Positions 40,128 through 50,800 of a DNA stretch of 64,000 nt are shown piece after piece. The position numbers were made by a program, and so were the translations under genes. A model generated the notes under the pieces. It was given only the letters and a program-made list of their open reading frames with translations. It made no database searches and had not been told where the DNA came from. Source of the DNA: Clostridiaceae bacterium (lineage in GTDB: Bacteria; Cyanobacteriota; Vampirovibrionia; Gastranaerophilales; Gastranaerophilaceae); contig JALCDS010000001.1 of NCBI GenBank assembly GCA_022641775.1, positions 62,001 to 126,000 on the forward strand, in the 5' to 3' direction. Numbering within the stretch: position 1 is the first letter of the stretch; each line of letters starts with the position of its first letter.

Positions 40128-40747
40128 GGAATATTATCCAGATAAACTTCTACTTTGTAATCTCCGATTTCGTCACTATAATTTGTTGTGTCATAAGTTC
40201 CAGACTTTGCAGATGTTGTAAGAGCAAGATTTATATTACTTGTGCCGGTATTTAGGTTTGCATTAATATATCCGTTGGATGTCGAATAGCTCAAAGTTCC
40301 ACTGTTATCTACGGTTACTGTTCCTGTATAAGCAACAGCATTAGGGTTATTTGCAACAGTCGAGGTAACAGTTTCACAGTTGTCTATAGCGTTTACTGTC
40401 GGCGTGTATGTTGTATTTGCCAAAACAACGGATAAAGGGATACTTGTTGCAGAGGTTACATCATTTGCATAGATTGCGTTATCAAGGTTTGAGGTTGAAT
40501 CTGTGACTAAAGCTTTTAATTGAACGTTACTCAATGTGGCATTTGATACAATATTAAAATTGATATTTAACGGAGTTGTCATATTTCCGGTTTCTGTATC
40601 TATTGAAGATGTCATATTACCTGTAACATTTATGGTAACGGAATTTGAAACATCAAATATAAAGGTATGATTTGATGTTGTATCAGCATATGTTGGGCTT
40701 ATGAAAAATGTTAACAGTATAAAAATTGTTATATAAAAATATTTCAT
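40124..40747 (-). CDS. Pilin/fimbrial subunit-like secreted protein (C)
   Basis: Signal peptide; TSSIDTETGNMTTPLNINFNIVSNA; NNPNAVAYTGTVT; C-term DEIGDYKVEVYL; 4-bp overlap with usher. Confidence 0.68.
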   Translation of the reverse strand: MKYFYITIFILLTFFISPTYADTTSNHTFIFDVSNSVTINVTGNMTSSIDTETGNMTTPLNINFNIVSNATLSNVQLKALVTDSTSNLDNAIYANDVTSATSIPLSVVLANTTYTPTVNAIDNCETVTSTVANNPNAVAYTGTVTVDNSGTLSYSTSNGYINANLNTGTSNINLALTTSAKSGTYDTTNYSDEIGDYKVEVYLDNIP

Positions 40748-40756
40748 TATTACCTT

Positions 40757-41359
40757 TTAATTGAACGAAAGTGTTACTGTAGCTTTATAATCTCCGGCTT
40801 CATCCATTGATGAAAATGTGTTCGTAAGTGGAATTGCTGCAGGTACAACCAATGAAGTATTAGTTGCTCCTGCACGGTTCAGTGTTAACAGCCAGTTTTT
40901 GTTTGTTGTATTATATGTTGCTGTTAATCCCGTTGTGGTTGTAGGATTATTTACTTGATAAGCTATTGCATTTGGGTTATTTAGGGCAGTGGGAGAACCC
41001 GAAGTTATATTATTTACGGAGGCAGTATTGGGTAAAACCGTATTATTCGTGAGAACAATATACCGTGTTGTCCCTATTGCAAATATTGCATTTGTTGTCC
41101 CGCCTGAAGTTGTATTTGTTGCTGACATAGTAAGGGTGTATGTTTGAGGTGAATTAGTCAGGATAGTAAAGCTCGGGCTTAGGGCGCTAGAAAGTAATCC
41201 TGTGTCAGTGTCAATGGTAGCCGTAAGATTTCTGCCGCTACCACTGACAGATTCTACCGCAGGATTTGAGCTTGTTAAATAGTAAGCACTAGTTTGTTCT
41301 GCTTTTGCATTTGGTAAAAGCATTAAAAGATATATAAGTATAAATATATATTTTTTCAT
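40757..41359 (-). CDS. Pilin/fimbrial subunit-like secreted protein (B)
   Basis: Signal peptide; TATIDTDTGLLSSALSPSFTILTNS; NNPNAIAYQVNNPT; C-term DEAGDYKATVTLSFN. Confidence 0.7.
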   Translation of the reverse strand: MKKYIFILIYLLMLLPNAKAEQTSAYYLTSSNPAVESVSGSGRNLTATIDTDTGLLSSALSPSFTILTNSPQTYTLTMSATNTTSGGTTNAIFAIGTTRYIVLTNNTVLPNTASVNNITSGSPTALNNPNAIAYQVNNPTTTTGLTATYNTTNKNWLLTLNRAGATNTSLVVPAAIPLTNTFSSMDEAGDYKATVTLSFN

Positions 41360-41371
41360 TTAAGACTCTTT

Positions 41372-41992
41372 TTATGTAAATGATAGAGTGATAGTTGCTT
41401 GGTATGAACCGGCTTCATCATCCCCTGAATATGTTCCTGATTTTGCGGCACCGGTTGGAATTGTGTAAGTTTGAGCCAAATTACCTTTGTTCGTAAGTGC
41501 AATATTCCATAATGAATTTGTTGAATTCCAAGTGTATGTTATAACACCGGTTGAATTTGTAGGATTTGTAATTTGGTAGGTAATTACATTAGGGTTACTT
41601 GTAACAACAGGAGATGCTGATTGAGCGTTTGTAACTGAGGCTGCTGTCGGGAGTATGGTTGAATTTGTAAGTGTTATATAATTTGTTGTTCCGTTTCCCG
41701 AAAACGCATTGACGTTACCTGTTGTTGTGTTTGCAGTGGCTTGAAGAGTCATTGCTTGTGAGGCTGCAGTATTTGTGATAATTAAAAAGCTTGGACTTAG
41801 TGCTGTGACTAAATTGCCGCTATCATCTATGGTTGAACTTATTGTGCCACCATTTGTTTGGACGGCCTTCGTTGTGCCCAAAGTTGCGGTTACTATTTGT
41901 GATGCTGTTGTGGCAGCTTTTGACGGTTGCATTGTTCCGATTGACATTATAGCCACCAATGAAAGTGCTGTGATTACTAAATTTTTGTTCAT
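41372..41992 (-). CDS. Pilin/fimbrial subunit-like secreted protein (A, probable major)
   Basis: Signal peptide; mature TTASQIVTATLGTTK; SSTIDDSGNLVTALSPSFLIITNT; SNPNVITYQITNPT; C-term DEAGSYQATITLSFT. Confidence 0.7.
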   Translation of the reverse strand: MNKNLVITALSLVAIMSIGTMQPSKAATTASQIVTATLGTTKAVQTNGGTISSTIDDSGNLVTALSPSFLIITNTAASQAMTLQATANTTTGNVNAFSGNGTTNYITLTNSTILPTAASVTNAQSASPVVTSNPNVITYQITNPTNSTGVITYTWNSTNSLWNIALTNKGNLAQTYTIPTGAAKSGTYSGDDEAGSYQATITLSFT

Positions 41993-42009
41993 TTTTCCTC
42001 CTTTTTATT

Positions 42010-42858
42010 TTATATTTTATTTTTACCAAGTTCTGATGGTTTAAATTTAACTTCTTTTTTCAGAATTTTTTCTCTGTTATTTTCATCTTTATATGTCAAG
42101 ACGAATTTGACTTTATATTCAGAATTATCATCAAGTAGAATTTCTTTATCTAAAATTATCGGTTGAATTTGTTCCAAGTAACTCCCGCCATATACGGCAT
42201 TTCCGTTCACCTGAAATTGTTTGAGAAGTTTGTTATTTTGTGTTAAATATCCGATACCGTTATAGCGAATTTTGCTGTTTCCGCCTGAAGATAATTTGTA
42301 ATCACATTCGTAAGTTCCGTTATTGTTTTTAATTTGTAGTGTGTCAAATGAAGCTTTTTTTACGTAATTACCTTTATCCAAAAATATCGGAACTCCGACT
42401 CTGGTTTTGATGGCAATGCTTCCGCCAATTGTTCCGTTTGCACGTTTTAGAACAATTTCTCTTGTATGGGTATCTTCCAAAAATAACATTACTTTTGATT
42501 CTCCGGAGGGTAGCGTTTTTAAATTAGTAATTGTAAATCTTATTTTTTGGCTTTCTCCGTTTGCACAAGTAAATTCTGTCGGGTAAAATTTTATTTTTCC
42601 CATAAGTGAATTTAATTGACCCTTGTCTTCCAGTTCTACAAATCTTCCTTTTGTGTCATATTTGAAAAATACAGGGTATATTTTGAACCTGACGGTTTCA
42701 TCTTTGCCTCCGGTGACAGTGAAAGCCCCTGTTATATAGTCTTTTTTTGTGGTGTTTCCATTGAGTTCTATATAACTTGGGGAAACTTTTATTGCCGCAT
42801 TTGCAGAATTTATACATGACAAAAATATTATTAAAATATACAGAACAAATTTTTTCAT
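42010..42858 (-). CDS. PapD-like periplasmic pilus chaperone
   Basis: AIKVSPSYIELNGNTTKKDYITGAFTVTGGKDETVRFKIYPVFF; IKFYPTEFTCANGESQKIRFTITN; IAIKTRVGVPIFL; two Ig-like domains. Confidence 0.75.
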   Translation of the reverse strand: MKKFVLYILIIFLSCINSANAAIKVSPSYIELNGNTTKKDYITGAFTVTGGKDETVRFKIYPVFFKYDTKGRFVELEDKGQLNSLMGKIKFYPTEFTCANGESQKIRFTITNLKTLPSGESKVMLFLEDTHTREIVLKRANGTIGGSIAIKTRVGVPIFLDKGNYVKKASFDTLQIKNNNGTYECDYKLSSGGNSKIRYNGIGYLTQNNKLLKQFQVNGNAVYGGSYLEQIQPIILDKEILLDDNSEYKVKFVLTYKDENNREKILKKEVKFKPSELGKNKI

Positions 42859-43766
42859 TAATCCTCCGTTTTTAAGCTGTATTGAAACAAATTAGATTCA
42901 CTGCCAACTGGTAAAAGTTCATTTTCAGGCCCTTTTATCATGTAACTCATTGTTAAAAATTTTTTATCTAAAGTGTTTGAATTATCGTTAAAAGTGGCTT
43001 TTCCTGATGCTATCAGGTATGTATTATTGTCCATTTTGGTATATGAAGAAGAATTGTTGAGGGTTATAGATGCGTCAGCATATAATGGTTTTATATAATA
43101 TGTAACTTTTGATGCCGGATTGATATTTGTTTTTTGTAAGTATAATTTCCAATTTTTATTTGATTTTATTGAAACTGTAAGTGGAGTTGAAATATTTTGT
43201 GTAACTCCTTTTTTGAGAATTTTTTCCTTATCAAGTTCTAAACGCGTTGGATTTTCTGAAAATTCAATAGAAGAAATTTCTTCTTTTTGAAATCTTAAAT
43301 TGTAAACCTCTAAATCCATTTTGTGACCTTTGTCAATCAGAACAAAACATATTTCAGTTGAGTAATAGCCCGGTCTATCGTTTTCAAATGTTGTTGTATT
43401 TAAACTCAGATTGAAGTTGTTAACTCCTCCTATGTCGTTACTGTTTATTTTTGCGACTTTAATGCCCGAATTAAACAAAATTATTGGTGTTCCGTTAGCT
43501 TTTGTGATTTCTAACCTGTTTATCGGAAGTGAATATGCAAAATTATTTTGATTTATAATTTCCGGACTCAAGATATAAACTTCCATTCTCCAATTGCTAT
43601 CAGCATCAATTGCGAGATTTATCGATTGAGAAATTTTGTTTGAAAATCCGGTAGGTGTTCCAATCGGGGTAATAGTCAATTGTGTTGCAAAACTCTGCCC
43701 GATTGCTAAAAAATAAATAATTAGAATATAAATAAATTTTTTTAATTTCATTTTTAAAATCCTCAA
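42858..43766 (-). CDS. Secreted two-domain fimbrial (tip/adhesin-like) protein
   Basis: Signal peptide region; two repeats of beta-sandwich-like pattern (QSINLAIDADSNWRMEVYI / PLTVSIKSNKNWKLYLQK); first gene of the pilus operon. Confidence 0.55.
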   Translation of the reverse strand: MRILKMKLKKFIYILIIYFLAIGQSFATQLTITPIGTPTGFSNKISQSINLAIDADSNWRMEVYILSPEIINQNNFAYSLPINRLEITKANGTPIILFNSGIKVAKINSNDIGGVNNFNLSLNTTTFENDRPGYYSTEICFVLIDKGHKMDLEVYNLRFQKEEISSIEFSENPTRLELDKEKILKKGVTQNISTPLTVSIKSNKNWKLYLQKTNINPASKVTYYIKPLYADASITLNNSSSYTKMDNNTYLIASGKATFNDNSNTLDKKFLTMSYMIKGPENELLPVGSESNLFQYSLKTED

Positions 43767-43889
43767 AATAATGTTGCAATAAATAGAAATTGAAAATATC
43801 GGAAAGGAGACTACTTTTTAGCACTATAAATATTTATCTATGTGGCGGACTTTAAATTTATTTCCGTAAACTATATATTTTATTTTGAA

Positions 43890-44711
43890 ATGTTTAAAAA
43901 ATTTTTAACTATAATATGTATGTTCTTTGCGTTAACAGAATTTTCATTTGCATTGGATACAACGGCTTCACAAACGGTTTCTGCAACATTAACAAGGAGT
44001 GGTACAAATACCGGTGGCGGTACAGGAACAAATGTTGGCGGTATAATTGCCGGTGGTGTAATAGGCGGAACAGCGGCTGGTGGCGCTACAGCACTTGCTT
44101 TTGCTCCATTATTACTTGTCGGACTTGTTCCTAATGAAACTGTTTCTGCTGCAGCTCCACTAAATCTTATTTGTGAAAAAAAATGGTATTTACTCATTGC
44201 AATTCGAGAACATGGAGTAAATTTAAAAGAAATTGAACGTTGTACTTTTGAAAATAAATTTTTTGTAGCGCAAAATGATACAGATATATTGAATGGAACT
44301 TATGATGTTGATGAAGTTAAATTGCCTGAAAAATTCAAGAATTCCGGAAAAATAAAAATAAAAATTACAATTGCATCACAATCTTATGGCGAAATAAAAG
44401 GAATTCCTGATTTAAGTTTGGGAATTTATAAAGATATTTCCCGTAATGATTTGAATAAAAAATTTGAAACACAACAATTTTTACACCATTATTTGATGAA
44501 AAAATATGAAATACCGTTACAAATTACCTCAAGTCATTATTCAGACGGAATTCAACAATTGGAAGGCGAAATAAAACTTTCGGATATTGAATACATAAAC
44601 CAGCCGTTACAAGTAGTTGTGCGATATACAGCTGGTGGATTTAGAACCAATTTGAGGAAACAAATTCCAAAAGTTTTAACTTATGCATATTTAATTGAAT
44701 TTGATAAATAA
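43890..44711 (+). CDS. Secreted protein with subunit-like N-terminus, divergent from the pilus operon
   Basis: Signal peptide MFKKFLTIICMFFALTEFSFA then LDTTASQTVSATLT, matching TTASQIVTATLG of subunit A; Gly-rich hinge; start set at ATG 43890. Confidence 0.65.
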   Translation: MFKKFLTIICMFFALTEFSFALDTTASQTVSATLTRSGTNTGGGTGTNVGGIIAGGVIGGTAAGGATALAFAPLLLVGLVPNETVSAAAPLNLICEKKWYLLIAIREHGVNLKEIERCTFENKFFVAQNDTDILNGTYDVDEVKLPEKFKNSGKIKIKITIASQSYGEIKGIPDLSLGIYKDISRNDLNKKFETQQFLHHYLMKKYEIPLQITSSHYSDGIQQLEGEIKLSDIEYINQPLQVVVRYTAGGFRTNLRKQIPKVLTYAYLIEFDK

Positions 44712-44816
44712 GAGTTTACAAACTTTACAATTTTTGATTTAAAAAGTAAATTTTCTCTAAAAAAAATTCTTTATATCCATGGGGATACTATTAGATTTTT
44801 ATCTATTGGAGAAAAC

Positions 44817-46529
44817 ATGTACGATAACGGGGATATCAAATATAATTTTGGGAAAGACTATGCAAAGGAATTTGCTGAAAATTCTAAAAAAAGTCTTGAT
44901 GAAACTAAACAGAAATTAAACTCTTTAGGAATTACTGTTCCGATGGTTTCTCAACAAAAAGATGATAAGAAAAAAGATGAACCTGTTAAAGGTATGGAAG
45001 TTGAACATATTGAACAAAGTGATGTTAAAAATACAGATAAAAAAGATGAAACTAAAGATAACGAAAACGGTTATGAAGATACCGGAATAAAAACAAAAAA
45101 TGATATATTTAATACTCAAAGTTATTTGAATGATGACTATGCGGCATTAATGGCACAATTAAATGACACAAAAGGGTTGAGCAAAGAAGAAATACAAATG
45201 CAAACTCAATTGGGCGATGTTGTTGATTCCATGGAAGATATGGGAAACGAAAATAATAAAAGTGTCAATTTTATGCAAACAGATTACAGAAAAGGCTTTC
45301 ATGGTAGCGGTGAATTATTCACATCTTATGATAAAGACAATTCAACATCTGTAGCTGCAGTAAGCGGGGACTTTGCAGGTAGTTATAGAAATAAAAACGG
45401 TAAGTTCACTGCAATTTTTGGTGGAGCATTTGAAAAATCAAAGACGAAAGAAGTTTTTCCGGAAGAAGCCTCTTCACATGAAATTGGTACTGATAAGGAA
45501 GGTTCCTCAGAAGGAACTGATACATCAACTTCTCAAGGTAATGCCGGTAGCGATACTATTCTTCAGGATATAACAGAAACATCTCATGAATATTCATACA
45601 ATGCCTCTGTTCAAGCAAAATATGATGCAAAAAATTATACATTTACAGGTGGGGCAACAGCAAGCAGTTTCCCTGGAGAAAACGGTCATTCTAAATTTTA
45701 TCAATTTAATGCGGGTGCTATTCATAAAAAATCAGGCATGGCAGTTACTTTGAAACGTTATATGTATATTACAAAAGATACAGACGGTTCGACTAATGTA
45801 AATAATAAAACAAATTTAAAATTAACTTTGGTTGAAAATAAAGAAATGCAAAAAACTACCGGCAATATTACTAATGACAAAGTTGAGGATGAAGCAGAGA
45901 ATGTAGATGAAAATACACCGGCTCAAGAAAATACAAATGTTGCAGGTCAAGAAATAACTTCTATAAATAATAAAAAAGATGATGGTACAGGTTTTGGTCT
46001 TGATTTGGAAACAGAATCAAATTCAATTGATGATCAGTATGGCGCTTTAGCAGGTTATACTTTTGCACCGTTAAAAAACAAAAAATTTAATCCAAATAAA
46101 CAAGAAAAAATATTTATTACTCCATTGGTTGGCGCATATGACGTTCATCCGTCATCAGATGAAGCTTTGAAACTTACTGCAGGTGCTATTGCAAGTTATG
46201 AATTGAAAAAGAAAAACGGCTTGGAAGTAGATGCTTCTATGTTTGCAAAATATAATCAAGTTATTCAAACCGGAAGTATGCCAAGACATACATTTACGAC
46301 AATGGGTAATATTGATGTAAAAATGCCGAAAGGTAAAGTCTTTTTAAACGCTCAAACAGGTTATGTTGCAACAAGAGATATAAATTTATTCTTTGCAAAC
46401 GCAAGTGGTGCATATAAAGCAAGTAAACATGTAATGTATGCGGCAGGTGTAGGTTATACAAAATCTTCAAGTGTAGGCGAAAGCAATGAAGGTTTTAATG
46501 TTAACGCAAAAGTTTCATTTGATTTTTAA
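44817..46529 (+). CDS. Hypothetical protein with acidic/coiled N-terminus and outer-membrane-barrel-like C-terminus
   Basis: Alternating amphipathic strands in C-terminal half ending VNAKVSFDF; SD GGAGAA upstream; no obvious signal peptide. Confidence 0.6.
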   Translation: MYDNGDIKYNFGKDYAKEFAENSKKSLDETKQKLNSLGITVPMVSQQKDDKKKDEPVKGMEVEHIEQSDVKNTDKKDETKDNENGYEDTGIKTKNDIFNTQSYLNDDYAALMAQLNDTKGLSKEEIQMQTQLGDVVDSMEDMGNENNKSVNFMQTDYRKGFHGSGELFTSYDKDNSTSVAAVSGDFAGSYRNKNGKFTAIFGGAFEKSKTKEVFPEEASSHEIGTDKEGSSEGTDTSTSQGNAGSDTILQDITETSHEYSYNASVQAKYDAKNYTFTGGATASSFPGENGHSKFYQFNAGAIHKKSGMAVTLKRYMYITKDTDGSTNVNNKTNLKLTLVENKEMQKTTGNITNDKVEDEAENVDENTPAQENTNVAGQEITSINNKKDDGTGFGLDLETESNSIDDQYGALAGYTFAPLKNKKFNPNKQEKIFITPLVGAYDVHPSSDEALKLTAGAIASYELKKKNGLEVDASMFAKYNQVIQTGSMPRHTFTTMGNIDVKMPKGKVFLNAQTGYVATRDINLFFANASGAYKASKHVMYAAGVGYTKSSSVGESNEGFNVNAKVSFDF

Positions 46530-46573
46530 AAAATTTGTTCATATTAAAAATTTAATGTTATACTCTTGAAGTG

Positions 46574-47875
46574 ATGAAAAAGATATGGATTTTATTATTA
46601 GTATTTTTGCTTATACCCCAAGTATCATTCGCTAACGGGTATAAAAAACTCACGCTTGATGATGCGATAAAATTAGGCACATCTTCAAATTTGGATGTAA
46701 AATCGGAAAAACTCAATATTGATATTGCCAAAAATAATATTAAAGCGGCAAACAGATTTCAAAACCCAAGTATAAATGTTTATGAAAATTTTGGACAAGC
46801 AGGAAAAGGAAATCCTCAACAGGTTGGGATAAGTGAGGATATTGAGCTGTTTAAGCGAGGAGCAAGAAAAAAGCTGGCAAAATCAAATTTTGAACTTGCA
46901 AAACAAAATACTGCATTTGTTCAATTTAATTCAAGAATGGATATAAGGGAAGCTTATGTGGATTTAGTTAGTGCAAAATCAATTTTAAAAGCCTTGGAAT
47001 CTCAACAACAATTGCTAAAAGAACTTTTAGATGTTGCTCAAAAAAGATTTAATGCCGGTGCAACGCCTGAAATGGATGTGATTCAAGCAAGAATTGCCTT
47101 AAATCAAATGACGACTCAAATAAATTCTGCCAGAGTTGACGTTGAATCTGCTCGTTATGAATTTAATAAAGCGTTGAATGTTAAAGGTAAAGATGTTTAT
47201 GATGCAAATGAGGATATTTTACCTGAAAATACTCAATTTATTTCATTATTTACACCCAGCCCTAAAAAATCTTTACCTGAATTTTCAACTATCGAAAATG
47301 ACGCTTTAAATAAGCGTTTTGATATAAAAATTGCAAAACAACAAATAGATGTTGCAAATAAAAATCTGACAGTTGTTAAACGACAAAGAATCCCTGATTT
47401 ATCAATTCAAGGTGGATATAGTTATCAACCGAAACATTATTCTGAAGAAGATAGATTTATGCAAGGCGGGTATATCGGTGGCTCTTTGGTTAATCTCCCT
47501 ATTTTCTACAACTATTCTCCGGAGATTAAGAATGCAAAATTACAGGTTGAACAGGCCAAATTAAATTATGATTCGGTTCAGAATAAAGCTATAAATAATT
47601 TGGATGAAGCCTATGAAAAATTTGTGACATCAAGATTAAATCTGAATTATTACGATGACAAATTACTAAAAGATTCTAATGAAATGATAAGAATTTCAAA
47701 ACGGAGTTATGAGGTTGGAAAGTCAAATTTGACGACTCTTATAGTAATGGAACAATCTTATCGTTCAATAATTGTAGGATATACAAATGCTTTAGCATCC
47801 TATTATGATTGTTGGATAGATTTTTTGAGAGAAGTTAACAATGAGGAATTTATGTTGGATGAAAATAAACTTTGA
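46574..47875 (+). CDS. TolC-family outer membrane protein (CzcC-like)
   Basis: LDDAIKLGTSSNLDVKSEKLNIDIAKNNIKAANRFQNPSINVYENFGQAGKGNPQQVGISEDIELFKRGARKKLAKSNFELAK; operonic with CzcA-like permease. Confidence 0.85.
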   Translation: MKKIWILLLVFLLIPQVSFANGYKKLTLDDAIKLGTSSNLDVKSEKLNIDIAKNNIKAANRFQNPSINVYENFGQAGKGNPQQVGISEDIELFKRGARKKLAKSNFELAKQNTAFVQFNSRMDIREAYVDLVSAKSILKALESQQQLLKELLDVAQKRFNAGATPEMDVIQARIALNQMTTQINSARVDVESARYEFNKALNVKGKDVYDANEDILPENTQFISLFTPSPKKSLPEFSTIENDALNKRFDIKIAKQQIDVANKNLTVVKRQRIPDLSIQGGYSYQPKHYSEEDRFMQGGYIGGSLVNLPIFYNYSPEIKNAKLQVEQAKLNYDSVQNKAINNLDEAYEKFVTSRLNLNYYDDKLLKDSNEMIRISKRSYEVGKSNLTTLIVMEQSYRSIIVGYTNALASYYDCWIDFLREVNNEEFMLDENKL

Positions 47876-50800
47876 TAAAATTATTAAATTCTTTATTGTA
47901 AAAAAATATTATGCCTGTACAATAGCTGTAATTCTTATTTTAACAGGTTTATATTGTCTTAAAAATCTTGATATAGAGGCTTATCCTGATTTTACAAATC
48001 CGATGGTTCAAGTTATAACGCAAATTCCGGGGAAAAGTGCCGAGGATATGGAACGTCTTGCTACAATTCCTTTAGAAAAAGAATTAAACGGAATTCCAGA
48101 TGAGGAAAAACTTTATTCAACCTCACTTTTAGGGCTTTCAGTTATAAAAGTTGTTTTTACGGACGGACTTCAATCTTCACTAATTCGTCAAGAGGTTTTA
48201 GAAAGAATTTATAATGCCGATTTACCTGATGGAGTAAAACCGGAACTTGGGCCTGATGCTTCAGCTATTGGGGAAATTTTTAGATACACGTTATCTTCCG
48301 ATTATTATAACAAAATGACTTTGAAAGCTATTCAAAATTGGCAGTTAGAAAAAGCTTTTAAACATGTTCCGGGGATTATTGATGTTGTAAGTTTTGGGGG
48401 CCCTGTCAAAACTTATAAAGTTATTTTAAACCATGAAAAAGTTCGATTTTATGATCTTGATGTGGAAACAATTTATGATGCAATAAAAGCTTCAAATTCG
48501 ACAGCAGGTGGTCATTATCTAACATTGAACGATCAAGCTTATATTGTCAGAGGAATGGGTTTATATTCTGATGTTTCTGATATTGAAAATACCGTTATCA
48601 CTACAGAAAACGGAGTTCCCATAAGAGTAAAAGATGTAGGGAAAGTTATTGTAGAACCTGCTGTAAGAATAGGTCAAGTTGGAGAGAACCTTGATAACGA
48701 TGCCATTGAAGGTATTGTTTTAATGAGAAAAGGGGAAAACCCGACAAAAACAATTAAAAATCTAGAAAAAGCACTTCCTGAAATAGAATCGCAACTTCCA
48801 AAAGGTGTGAAACTTAATCCTGTTTATAAAAGAAGTGATTTAATTCATAATACAATGCATACTATAGGACATAACGTAGCTGTCGGAATTGCTTTTGTAT
48901 TAATTGTATTATTCGCGTTTACTCTTGATTTGAGGATAACGCTTATTGCATCGCTTGTAATTCCGCTTGCTTTAAGTTTTGCGTTTTTGATGTTTAGAAT
49001 ATTTGGAATTCCTGCAAACTTATTAAGTATGGGTGCCGTTGACTTTGGTATTATTGTTGATGGTGCAGTTATTTTAATGGAGAATATTTTCAGATGTTTG
49101 TCTTCATATAAAGGCAAGCTGAATTCTACTAAAAAAGAAGGATTGATTAATAAAGCAGTTAAAGAAGTCGGAAGTGTTATTTTATTTTCGACGTTAATTA
49201 TTTTATGTTGCTTTTTACCGATATTTGCATTTGATGGAGTTGCCGGCAAACTTTTTCATCCGCTTGCATTTACGATGGGATTTTCTCTGATTGGTGCGGT
49301 TTTATCCTCATTATTTTTGCTTCCTGCAATTTCAGCTGTTTATATGCCTTCAACAGAAGTTAAAATAAAAGAAAATAAACCTCTTAAATATATTACAAAA
49401 TTGTATAAATATTACTTATCAAAAGTTTTTGAACATAAGAAAAAATTCTTGATAACAGTAGGGTGCGTATTTTGTACAGCATTAGTTTTATTTACAATGA
49501 TAGGTTCAGAATTCTTGCCAAATCTTGATGAAGGGAATATTTGGCTGAGAGTTACGGTTTTACCGCGAAGTGCGACTCTGCAATATTCTGTTGATACAGC
49601 AAGAAAAATTAGAGAAGTTTTATTGAAATATCCTGAAGTAAAATCTGTTGTTTCACATGTTGGTTCAGCCGATGATGGAACTGACCCCAATATGCTTTCC
49701 AATATTGAAAACATGGTTGATTTGAAACTTGCGAAAGATTGGCGTTGGAAATGGTTTGGCTCAAAAGAACGCCTGATAAAGGATATGGAAAAACAAGTAA
49801 ATGAAATTCCGGGGATTACTACATATTTCACTCAATATATTCAAGATAACGTAGAAGAAGCTGTTTCAGGATCTAAAGGTCAGGTTGTTTTAAAAATTTA
49901 TGGTCCAGATTTGTACAAACTCCAAAATCTTGAAGATGATGCTTATGGACTTTTGTCACATGTCAGAGGAGTTGTAGATTTATCTTATGATCAAATCATT
50001 GGACAACCTCAATATCAAATCAGAATTGATAGAGAAAAAGCGGCACGTTACGGGCTCCGTAGTGATGACATTCAAAATACTGTTGAAATTGCTATTGGGG
50101 GAAAAACGGCAACTCAAGTCATCGAAAACGAAAAACATTTTGACGTATTTTTAAGGTTGGAAGCTCAAGATAGAGATACTTATAGAAAATTACAAAATAT
50201 AATCGTAAAAACGCCTGAAGGAATTTCTGTACCTTTAAGTAACGTTACGACAATAGAGCCTGATAACGGTGCTATGATTATTTCAAGAAGTGAAAATTCA
50301 AGAGTTGCTGTTGTAAGGTTCAATATCAGAGGCCGAGATTTAGGTTCAACTGTAAAAGATGCTCAAAAACTTTTATCTAAGAAAATGCCTTTGCCTGAGG
50401 GTTATACCGTAAAATGGGCAGGGCAATCAGAAAGTCAAAAACGAGCTAATACAAAATTGGCAATAATTTTACCTATAACATTATTTTTAATTGCATGTAT
50501 TTTAAGAATGAACTTTAAACGATGGAAATATGTTGCTATTGCAATGTCATCAATAGTTGTAACATTAAGCGGATGTATTTTTGCACTGTTTATAACGCAC
50601 ACATATTTTTCAATTTCAGCAGGCGTCGGTTTTATTGCTGCAATAGGTGTATCTATTCAAAATGGTGTAATAATTTTATCTGCGCTATTAAGACAACATT
50701 CAAAGTATAAAGTTCCGGATTTAGCAATAATTAAAGGTTCTGTTGAAAAACTCAGACCTGTACTTTGTGCATCAACTGTTGCAATCTTAGGACTATTACC

